In this document: positions 50,201 through 61,800 of the stretch, in pieces
Position numbering within the stretch: the stretch's first letter is position 1
Layout of the letters: each line of letters starts with the position of its first letter
Assembly: GCF_000002995.4 (NCBI RefSeq)
Contig: NW_025062285.1
Span: 62,001 to 126,000 of the forward strand
Origin: Brugia malayi
Lineage: Eukaryota > Nematoda > Chromadorea > Rhabditida > Onchocercidae
Length of the DNA: 64,000 nucleotides
Reading direction: 5' to 3'
The notes under the pieces: generated by a model
Told to the model about the DNA's origin: nothing
The model's database searches: none
Seen by the model: only the letters and a program-made list of their open reading frames with translations
Made by a program: the position numbers and the translations under genes

Positions 50201-51556
50201 TATGGCTACTTCCAATCAACGTATCGAGGAATATAAATCAAACCAATGTTATAATTTAGGTCCCAGCTTATGAAAAAGCAGAGGATCCTATATATGTATT
50301 ACAAAATAATATCCCTATTGATACAGCCTATTATTTGGAAAATCAATTGGCCAAACCACTGGCGCGAATTTTTGAACCTATCTTGGGTGATAAAGCTGAA
50401 TCAATTTTAACAAGTAATACTTTGAAATTGGAGAATTTTATGGTTTTATTGTTTAGACAAGCGACATAAAAGAATTTTTCATCATTTGTTCTTGATTTTA
50501 AGCTGGTGTACATACGCTGGTTAGAACAGTGGTGCAGTCCAAGAAATCTGGACTGTCACAGTTTTTCCAGAAAACTGAGCGATGCCTTTCATGCAAGAGT
50601 AGTTTACCAAACGGTGTTAGTGATGCTACATGCGCACATTGCAAACCAAATGAAGGAAAGGTTTTCATTACCCATGTAAGTTATTCGTATCATTAAAAAT
50701 TTTGTATAATTTTTTTTTTGTCTATAATCTATGATTTATTTCATGTTTCTCATCATTGCAATATGTATGCATAATGATTCGTTCCTTCTTTTTTTACTAA
50801 ACATTTCTTTAAATCAGTTTCCGGAGCAGGTGCTGTGCGATAAATGTGTCCTTTATACATAATGCATACATAATCAATGATAGTTTAAATATTGAAATTT
50901 TTGAAATTCGTTATATTTTTTAAAATTAACTTTCTTTTTTTAAGAATTTGCTAGAAAAAGATCAATTCTTTGATTTTTGACTTCAAAGTTATTCTGATTT
51001 GTTTCTGAGCTCTTTTCCTCATATTTTATTGATTGTTGTTTCAGTTAGCTCTAATGAATGCTATAGAAAACCGTTTTGCACGATTATGGACCGAATGTCA
51101 GAATTGTTCTGGGACAATGAACGAGGAAGTGCTTTGCTCTGCGTAAGTTTTTTGTTTAAATTTTTCCCTTAAAAGATTTCAAAATTTCTGGAATAAAACA
51201 AAATCATGGTTTCGTTTATAAACTTACTAAATTTTGTCATTGATTACAAATCATTAATGAATCTTGCTTTTCACTTCGATATTAGTGTCTGGTGATTGAA
51301 TGACTCATTACCAAGGAAATATTTCCGTAATTTGTCTTTTCAGTTATAAAGAAGTGATTAGATTTGTCTAAGCTTTTGGAAGTTAATGGTTCCTTGGTTA
51401 ATTCATAATTTCAACTGATTTTTTATCTTTTGAAAATAATACACGTTTTGATTTTGCAGAAGAGATTGTCCAATCTTTTATATGCGAGAAAAAGTACGGT
51501 ATGATCTTGCAGAACAGATGAAATCTCTTCAGCGATTTTACCTTTCAACTTGGTGA
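43522..51556 (+). CDS. pold-1: DNA polymerase delta catalytic subunit, complete
   Basis: This is the B-family replicative polymerase with a proofreading exonuclease, acting on the lagging strand in the nucleus. Exons: 43522-43589, 43922-43986, 44261-44350, 44640-44806, 44907-45063, 45219-45418, 45798-45912, 46230-46396, 46500-46604, 46675-46818, 47334-47444, 47558-47749, 47861-48066, 48169-48321, 48689-48902, 49102-49239, 49550-49756, 49857-49934, 50044-50163, 50260-50413, 50503-50675, 51045-51142 and 51460-51556, giving 1072 residues. Exo I FDIEC (D280, E282), Exo [10 protein letters not shown] (D366) and Exo [11 protein letters not shown] (D480) are intact. So are polymerase motif [11 protein letters not shown] (D568), motif [18 protein letters not shown] and motif C YGDTDS (D723, D725). 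CysA is C978, C981, C994, C997; CysB, the 4Fe-4S site, is C1026, C1029, C1039, C1044. Two splice sites are odd: the donor of exon 2 must be GTTCGG at 43987 to keep phase, and exon 9 seems to end at a GC donor (46605). Confidence 0.98.
47241..47277. repeat. TA dinucleotide microsatellite
   Basis: A TA run in the roughly 0.5-kb intron before pold-1 exon 11. The rest of that intron is AT-rich with nothing else recognised. Confidence 0.9.
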
Positions 51557-52616
51557 TAAATTTGAATCGATTTAATGTCGATAAAATTTTTAACTTTCTG
51601 AGTTAAGCAATTCCATTGTAACTCCATACAGTTATATGAAACAGTGATACATAAAAGTACAGTGGCGTACGTAACTGATGAAAGTGAAACGAGTTTCTGT
51701 GTTCAAATAGCAGTAACTGACTACAAAGTATGGGAGATATAAAGATTTTTCTAAAAAATTTTAGGAGCTTAAAAAAGTGATAAACCCACTGATTTGTTCA
51801 TCCTATTGAATCTAATTATTCTTATATTATAAAAAATTAATAAAATTCACGATGAAGTAAATATGCTTGTGTGAATTATGTGATATATTCTGATAAACAA
51901 GATGATAGGAAGAAAGTGGAATTGAATGGGATTCGTTCTTGTTTTGTTTTAAATTTGTTACAAAACAATTAATTAACAATGAATGACACATCTACCAATG
52001 ATCTGAAAAGACTATCAATTCATCAAGAAATGAACGAAAATAATTGCAGAAAAAAAAGCAAAGCATTAAATTACACATACAATGAAAAGACATTGGGTTT
52101 AAAGAGTTTTTCGAGCGATAGTTGGAGGAGCATTTAGCTTAGCAAATGAGCTAATTACACTTCATCGATTGTTTCTACTCTTCCGATTGATTCTAAATAC
52201 TAAAATTCATTGTTTTACACATATCACAACTGATAGGAAGGCATCAATAATTTTCTTCCTTTCATTTATATTTCATCTCTTCTTTTTCAGTTATAATAAT
52301 ACAATTTTAAATCCTTTTTCTCTTTTCTCTCTCTCTCTCTCTCTCCAAATTTTTATTATTTAAAATTATTTCTGATAAAAAAAAAAAAGACAAAAGTTTA
52401 TCTGAGTTATATTTGTTAAATATTTCAATAACTATCAAAAATGTTTTGCTAATTTTATCTCATAATATAACTGGCATAAATGACTGAATGATACAGTGGT
52501 ATCTTTGATAGAATTACGATTTATTTCTATTATATATTTCGTTTTAAACGCATAATATTATTGTTTCTGTTATCATTTATTTATAGTAATAAATAATAAT
52601 AACAGTTTAATTATTA

Positions 52617-52656
<40 letters not shown>

Positions 52657-52812
52657 CATTATTATTATAATTTGTTATAATTATTAGTGCCTTTTTATTT
52701 TCACTGTGGTAGTTTGAATTTGATACTTTATGTGATTATAGTATTGATAAATCTCAGCTATACTGTTAAATTCTGTCATACTAACAGATTTATCATTTCG
52801 AAAAGGTTAAAT
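51557..52812. other. Spacer between pold-1 and the acyl-CoA synthetase gene
   Basis: AT-rich, with a CT run at about 52319-52345, an A run at 52378-52388 and a TTA repeat at 52617-52666. An in-frame upstream ATG of the next gene lies at 52687. No separate gene is seen. Confidence 0.6.
52617..52666. repeat. TTA trinucleotide microsatellite
   Basis: About fifteen TTA/ATT units with few interruptions, shortly upstream of the synthetase start. Confidence 0.95.
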
Positions 52813-55800
52813 ATGAGTAGCAAATGCGATTTATTATTTGGGACATTACCAGAATTTGTTTACAAATGTGGCGAAAGTGATCGAATTGCAGCTGTATTTG
52901 ATCATGAAAAAATCACTTTTACATTTACAGATGTAAAAAAAGAAGTAAATCTTTCTTTTTTCTTTTGAAAAAAAGTTTACAAAAGTAAATTAAATTTACA
53001 ATTTTTTTCTTCAAAATTGTAAACTTAATAATTTTGCTTTTTTTCATTTTTTACAGATGGATACATTAGCAGCTGGCCTATTATCAATTGGCCTTAGGCC
53101 ACAAGATCGTATCCTAATTTGTGGCTCAAATACAGCTCATTTCTTTATTTGTGCATTAGCATGTGCAAGAGCTAATTTAATCTTTTCTTTAATGAGTCCA
53201 AATTTTGCAAATGCTGAACAACTGAAATATGCGCTTGTTAAGGTTCATTTTATTTTCATTACAAAATTCAAAATCGAATTTTCTAAATTTTGATGTTAAT
53301 TTTAAAACATAATTCATTATCTTTCTAGCCTTATTTTAATTTTAATTATGCATCAAACAAGTTAATAAGTTATTGTAATAAATGATAAACATAATTAACT
53401 AATTATTGTAATTAAGAGCAGAAAAATAAAAATATTTTTGTGAATTAAATTTTTAAATTTAAAATATTATAAATGGTTTATTTATTAACTTATCAATTTA
53501 ATACATTGTTAATTTTGTTGTTTTTAGGGTGAATTTCGTGCTATAATTTGTTTTCCAGCTAATCGTGAAGTTGAATTTTTAAATAATTTATTGAATGAAC
53601 TATCACCAGAATTAATGTACTCAGTTAAAGGCCGTCTATGTAGCAAAGTGCTACCAAAATTAACTCACGTAATTATGGCTGAGGAAGAGCATAAACATGC
53701 GTAAACTTTAATATTTATTTAAATTTAATGAATAAAAATTAAATAATAATGTTTTTTTTTTTTAAATTTAAAATTTTGTAATTGAACACATTTTCCTTTT
53801 TTTTAAATTAATGATACAAAAAGAAATGTATTAAATTAATAAATAAATATTATAGTGGTACGTTTACGTTATCTGAAATTTATGGACGAAGTAATAGAGA
53901 GAAAGTTGATAAATTACCAGATTTTACAACGTGGGATACGCATAAACTTGTAGCTTTGCAATTTACATCTGTAAGTTAATTACTTTTATTTTTAAAAATT
54001 GTACTTTTCTTTAGGTTTAAGCTTTCATATGCTTTAACAGAAATAGAAATGCTAATTTAGCTATTCAAACTAAGCCAAATAATGTTTTTGATTAGTCAAT
54101 CATTATATACTAAAGTAAAGTAAAGTAAAGAAAAAAGAGCCTAGCAAATGAGGTAATCATTGTTTCTTTTTAAATTAAGCTAATTTAAGCTAGTTTAAGC
54201 TTAAAAAGTGTTAATCTATGATTTCTCTAAAAATGCAAATTTTTAATTAACAACTAAGCATTCAATTTAATGCTTAATTTGTTATCCTTTTTTTTTGATT
54301 TTAAACAAATAAATTTATATGTAAAAATAATTCTTTTCGCTTGCATTGTTTTTTAAATTAAATTATAAAATATAGAAAATAAGCAAAAGGGAAAAAAAGT
54401 TACTTAATTGAAACATTAGAAAAGATAAATTATAAATATTTTGCAAATCCCCTAAAATGTCAAAATTATTGCACAGTTATTTCATTAATTCGTTGCTTAA
54501 TCTTTGATTTAGAGTTAAAGAAACGAAATGAATGAAATTATTCTTCCAAAAAATTTTTCTTTTCTTTTCCTAAATTCTTTGCTTCTATTCCTTTTGCTGT
54601 CAAAATAATTTTATTTACATATATATTAAATTTAACAAAAGCAAAAGAAAAACGAATGCTTTAGAGCGCTCTATGCTATCCGTTAAAAAAAAAAAAAGAA
54701 AAAACTTTTTTAGTTTATTGAATTTTTCAATTTTAACCTATGAAATTTTTTCATTTTTTTCTTTTCTTATCATATTTTTCAACAAAAATTTATCATTTTT
54801 TCTCCTTTTCTCCATCTCTCTCCCCCTCTCTCTCTCTCTCTCCCTCTCTTCTACTTTTCTCTTTCTTTTATAAAATTTTGCTTTCATTTTACATTTCACT
54901 TTGATTGATGAATTAAATTTGCTATTCTTATGCATTTCATCCAACAAATACATTAGCATTTCAGTATGTTTGTGTATAAATTAAAAAGAAAATTATGCAT
55001 AAAAATTTTTCCTAAAAAAAAATATTTTTTCAATTAATTTAATAAATTAATTGAAAAATTTTATTTAAAAAATTGATTAGTTAGAAATTTTTTGAATTAA
55101 TTAGGAAAATTTAAAGAATTTTTAAATAAATTATTGCATTGGTTATGATTATTATTTTCTATTAACATTTATAGAATAATTTAATTAAATTTAACAAAGA
55201 AAAAATTAAATATTTTTTAATAAAAAAATCAAATTATAAAGAAGAAGAAAATTTGCACCACATATTCATTAATTTTTTCAACATTTAATAATAATAATTA
55301 AATCATTTATATCCCTGAATAGTTTATTTTTTCTCATTTTAAATTTGATTAATTTAATTTTACTATTTGAATGAGCAATGAATAATTGAAATAATTAATA
55401 TTAATACTTATTATTGATTAGTTAACATTGATAATAAATAATTAATAGAAAAAAAAGTAAGTAAATAATCAATTTGTGCTGCACTCAGCTCTTTCTCATT
55501 TAAAAGTATATTTTTTAGATCAAAAATTTTCGCAGATTTTCTCAATTATTGAGAATGCTCGGAAGATTTTATGTAATGAAATGAAATCGGAAATAATATT
55601 TCTTAAAAATCAATTTTATTAGATTTAAAAAATAATTGATAATAACAATAACAATAATAGTAATAATATTTTCGATGATAAAAGTTTAATCAACTAAATT
55701 TAAAAAACCACTTTTTTTGTTTGTTTGTTTGTTTGTTTGTTTTCTATACAAAATTAATAAATTGCCATTATTTCTTGTTCAAATCTAATTTTCACTTACA

Positions 55801-58800
55801 TTCATTTATTACTTAAAATTAATTAAATCTTTAAAAAAAAAAATTTTTTTAGGGCATTTCAACATCAGCAAAATTAGTTGGCTTAACGCATTATCAATTA
55901 TTAAATGGTTGCAATGCTATTGTAAAAGCTATTGGTTTCACTGATTCTGTTAGTTAATACATTGTTAAATTTAATTAATTCAAATAAAAAATTAAATACA
56001 GAATTTATTTTTCTCAGAAAATATAAAAAAAAAAAACTTAGGTTATATTAATTATTCATTTTGTTTTTTCTTTTTTTTAAATACTTAAAATTTATTATAA
56101 AAAATTGTTCTGTTCAAATATTTTTTATTAAAAATTTTTTTTTTATTTTATAATTTATTTGAAAATATTTTATTATATTTTTTAATTTTTAGAATTGCAT
56201 TTGTTGCGCTTTGCCATTATTTAAAATGCCAATTTTTTCATTTCTCGGATTGATACCATTCATTGCAAATACGCAAGTAATATATCCATCACCGTCACCA
56301 CTTCCTAAATTTCTCTTTGAATCTATCAAAAAATTTCAGTAAATTTTAAAATATCGATTTTTTATGATTTTAAAATCAAAAAAAAAAAATAAATTTAATT
56401 TAGCATCAACATTTGATAATATTACATACTAAATATATATTTCTTTATCAATTCTATTTTTTCTTTTTTTTAAATTTTTTCCTAATTTCTTTTCATATTT
56501 TTGATATAAATATTACAAATTATTAATTCTTTTTTCCCTATTTTTTTTCAAATCGAAATTAAATTTTTTTTTTTTATAATTTATTTTATATATTTTATTT
56601 TACTTTCATTTTTTTTACACTTTAATAATTTCCTTTAAGTTTAAAGTTAATAATAATTTAATACAGATGCACTCATTTGTTATCTAATGCGGTTGCATTA
56701 GGCTTAATTTTACGAGTGGCACAAATTCAAAATGTTCATTTGCCATCGATTGAAAATATCATTTTGCTTGGTGAACGAGTGCCATCTGATCTTATCAAAA
56801 ATATCACCAAACAATTTGAAAATGTTCAAAAAGTTATGGTATGTTGGAAATTTTTTAATATTTTATATAAGTTAAAAAGGATTCTTTAATATTTTAATTT
56901 TTGCTTTTTACAAAAAAAAAAAAACAGAAAAGTTTGAAGGAAAATTTTTAAATTTTAGAATGGTTATATACTAACGGAAGTTGCATCAATACCAATTCTT
57001 ACCTGGGATACAGCAAATATTAAAGGTGTTGGAAAGCCATTGAACGAATTTGAAGTAAATTTAGTTTTAGTTAAAACTTTTTTTTTTTGATAAGAGCGAT
57101 TAAAATTGTTATTATTTCTATAAGATTTCATAATGATTGAAATATAAAAATTATAATTTTTTTTAATATGTGAAAAGATGTAAACGATACAATTCAATTG
57201 GTTATTAATTGTCGAAAATTATTTCTTGCTGAACTTACAACTTTATAATTTAAAAAATTATTTTTTTTTTGTTTATTTTTTTATTAGTAATTTTTACTCA
57301 CCCAAATAGTTTCCATTCTAAATTGATTTAATTTTTATTTATTTTTTTTTTTTAATTTTCTTATTTAGATAATTATGCGAATCGATTGAGAATATTCTAA
57401 TTTAGTTTAAATAAGTAATTTAAGTTTTGTTGATTTCAATTTTTTGATGACCGTTGATCTTGGAAATAAATTAGATAATGAAATTTTGACAAACTTTTTT
57501 TTCTTGAAATCAATATTGAAAATTTTTGTAATAACTAATTGACTATATAACTTTAAAAAAAACATTAATAATGTAAATTTGAGAGAAATTTCAGGTATAA
57601 GAAAGAAGTAAATAGGTGGAGAATTTTAATGAATTAAATTTTAAAGTCAAAAGAAAAGAAATTTTGCAATTGTTTTTAACTTTGGAAGAAAAAAAACTTA
57701 AGAACTGTTAATTGATTTTTGTATTAATTGTTATTATTCAGATAAATATTCGTAACGTTGAAATTTTGTCAAATTGGAAAGGTAATAATAGCAATGAGTC
57801 AGGTGAGCTTTGCATTAAAGCTATTAAAGGATCAAAATTTCTTGGCTATGAAACACCGTTTGAAGAAGAGTTGGAATGGATTGAGACTGGGTAAGTATGT
57901 GACAAAGTTTGTTTAAATTTAATTGAGTAATTTATTAATTAAAAAAGAATTTAATTAAATAATACTAATATGATTTCAAATTTTATATTTTAATGAAAAT
58001 TAAAAAAAAAGAGAAAAATTATAGAGATATAGTAACAAAGGATGAAGATGGCATTATTGAGATCATAACTAATAAAGAAGATTTGATTGTGGACAGTTCG
58101 GGTCAACTTGTCGAGCATTGGATTCTCGAAAAAGCATTATGTTCTCATAATGAGGTCAAAGGGGCACAGGTCATTTATTTTTGTCGCTTTTTTGTTTTTT
58201 TGTTTATTAATATAAACGTTTAATAGAATTTGTTTATTTTTGGAATTCTCATCAATACCTGAATATATATAAGTAATAAGTAAAATTGTGTAATTTTAAT
58301 TGAGAATTAATAGGAAATAATAAAAATTAATTTTTCTCCCCAAAAAATGTTTTTTTTAAAGAAAAAATGGATGGATTGGAATTATCAATGTGTTTAATTT
58401 CACATTTTTCCGAAAAAAAGAGAAAGAAGAAAAAGATTTAAATTAATTAAATTAAAAAATTTCAATAATTAAGAAACGAATAATTCTTGCAGATTATTAA
58501 AATATTGATGAATGTATGTGCTCGCAAATAATTAGGATTAATATATCTGATCTTTTTATATTGTAAATGTTATATTAGATCGATCATATTTTGTATTAAA
58601 TTTAATTCAAATTATTTCTGTGAATCAAAAAATTAAATTTTAAAAAATCATTTTTTTTTTTTTTTTGAAAAAAGAATGGTGAAATTAATGCTAAAAGTAG
58701 TTTGTTGTAATGGAAAAAGATAATCTAATTATAAAATTTAATAGGATTAATTACTAATTCGAAAAACTATCAATTTTTTATCATAAAAGTGATAAATTAA

Positions 58801-61800
58801 AATTGAGTTATCTCACTTATCACTTACTTATCAGTGCTTATCAATTGTTTCAGATTGTTGCACTTGGCAAGAAACTTCCATTGTATGCATTTATTGTATT
58901 AAAAAATTCTCAAATTAATACTGATATTATACTAACAGATTTAATTGCTTTATGCAAAAACAATAAGGTTTGTTTGATTTTAATTTTGAATTTTAATTTT
59001 TATTTTATATTTCTGTAAAAATAAAAGAATTAAAATTATTTTTCAGTTTCACAAATTATTCATAATTTAAACGGTGAAAAAAAAAAATTTTTGCATTAGA
59101 TGAGATATCTACATCAGATAACAATTCTAGTACTTAAAAAAAAAAATTAAATTTTTAAAATTATAAAGTTAATACGAGTATAATGGGAAAAAGGAAGAGA
59201 TTTTATATTTATTATACTTTGTTATAAATAAAAACATTTATAGTAATTACTGTTCAAATTACGATAAATTAAAAATTTTAATTAATTATGCGTTTTTTTT
59301 TCTTTTGCAGAAGATAAGTTATTTGTGCATTTTTAAATTTACGATTAATATAAAAAAGTTTTTTTTAAAAAAAAAAAAATAACAGTGAGAAAATAGAAAT
59401 TAAAAGAAAATAAGTTGAGAAATTATGGAATAATAATAAATAAATAATTCTTAAACTATAATTATCCCTCAATTTATCAATGCATCTTATAATTCTCACA
59501 TTTATATAATAGTAACAAAATTTTGTTTTAAATTTTGCACATTTAAATGAGAGTAATATTAATCCAACCAGCTTTAAAATTTCGATTTATGAGTGACGGC
59601 ATTAGATTAAAATCTGAAATGCTAGCTTTAATTACATTTCACTATTAATCTATCCTAATTATGTTTCATTAGCTGTTAGATTATCATTATATCATCATTG
59701 TTATTGTTTATTATCATTATAATAAGATTTATTATTGTTATTGAAAATTTTAAAATTAAATTTGTATTCTAGTTTGTTTGCTTTGTTGACAAAAAATTTG
59801 TTCGACAAATGTTTGTTATCTTTTTTCTTTTCACATAAATTATCTGTGATAATTTTGCTTTATGATAAATTTAATTGCTACCAAAAAAAAAGGAAAATGG
59901 AAAAATTAAATTAACTGCTAAATTTTATGAGAAAACTTTACTATAAAATGGAACTGAACTAAGAAAGAAAAAGTGCGAAAAGTCATAAATAATCAAAATA
60001 TTAAATTCCAATTGATTTTAGAAACGAATTATTTCATTCTCTCTCCCTCTTTTTTTTCCAAATTCTTGCAATACACTATATTAGTTCGTTACGGTTAAAT
60101 TAAATTAAATTAAATTAAATTCATCCAATAAATTTGATTTCTCAAATTTTTATTTTGTCAAAATTTGAATTATTACAACTATTAACAGTTCGCATTTAAA
60201 GTGAAGAAGTTTTTGCACTTCTGAACTTTATTAGCCTTATTGTTTTATTATGCAAATGAATACTCATTTATTTATTTATTTATTTATTTGTTTATTTATT
60301 TATTCATTCATCTATTTATTTGCCTACTCATTTATTTATTTATCTATTTGTTTAATTCATTTTAGCTTAAAATATCTTTTTTATTCATGAAAGATATTTT
60401 TCTTTTTTTTGGACTTTTTTAAATTTCAAAATAAATCATTGAAATGGCACAAACTGATAATAATAAAATTAGTAATATAATATATAGCTGAAAAAATTAT
60501 GTAACAAATAGATTAGACAATGGTTTTTGAAATGTGACAGAAATATTAAAGTGGACAGAATGAAGAAGCATAGTAGCCAGTAATTAGGATGCAAGCGATG
60601 ACCAAATGACCAAATGACCAATTGCATTTGTCAACGAAATTTAGTGTTAGCATTACATTATGCTTTCATTCAATATTTGAAGCAAATGCATACCTCATTA
60701 GCTGAGCAATGATCAAAAGTTCCTTTCCAGTTATCAATTATTTTCTTCCATTAATTTTGTGGCCATTGTTGTTATATAAGAGAGAGAGAGAGAGGGAGAG
60801 AGAGAGAAAGAGAGAGAGAGAGAGAAAGTAACTTTGTAAGCATCGATTAGTCTAATTAATAATAACTTTTTTCTAAAATTTTTTAAAACTAAAACAATGG
60901 ACAAAAAAAAATTGTAAAAGATTTCAAATGCTTTCAGCTAGAAGGAAAAAGCTTTAATTTTTTTTTTGCTAATAATACTTAAAGCTTAAATACAATAAAC
61001 AATGCTTAAGCTATCATATTTATATCAATTATATTTGATAATTAATGCATGAATTTCCTTTTTTTTATTTTTATTTTACACAAATTAAAAAAAAAAAAAG
61101 TTTTCTTCTTGACAAATACTAAATTTTTTACTGTGATTTGCTCTTTTTTTTTAATTTTATTTTTAGAATTAAATATATTTAAGCATTATTTGTCTTTTAT
61201 TGATTTCAATTTGAATTACTAAGGTTGGATATTAAAGTATGAAATTATTTGATTGGCATTTTTAACTATTATTTAAAATTTACATCCCTAAATTTATAAT
61301 AATTTGAAATTTAACCACAACTAACTGAAAATGCAATTACTTTAACAGCAATGCTTAATATCTCATGAAATCTTGTGTACCTATTTTCCTATTTTGTCTG
61401 ACACATCTGCAACTGTCAGTTATTTAAATTGCCCGTGGGAAATGAGGGTTGGGTAGGAAATGTTGTGGTATGAAGTGACTAAATAACTGCCTTAGAATTA
61501 AAGTTTTAGGCCAAGTGATATGAGACAAAAATATTGCTAGGCTAAAATAAATTGCATTTCAATATGTATCAAAGCATATGCTTAATACTATTAATTATAT
61601 TATTAATTTTGTTATTATATAAAAAAATTTCAAAACAACAAAATTAGTTAATAATTTATTGCGATTTTTGTTTTTTTTTTAAATTTGTTTATTGCAATTA
61701 TCAGTTATCGAATATATAATTTTTATTCTAATAATCAATTCCCAATTTTATTTCTTCCACATTGTCATTCCAAATAATTAATTAAATAATACATTTCTAT

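Larger units (their letters stand above)
53971..55852. other. Intron 4 of the synthetase gene (1.9 kb)
   Basis: AT-rich intron with TAAAG repeats at about 54112-54130, a CT microsatellite at 54813-54850 and a GTTT run at 55718-55741. The overlapping frames at 54673-54959 are products of the CT tract. No nested gene is seen. Confidence 0.7.

Noticed and set aside
54673..54959. Overlapping frames on both strands in synthetase intron 4
   Set aside because: Generated by poly(T) and the CT microsatellite. Exons 4 and 5 join in phase without them.
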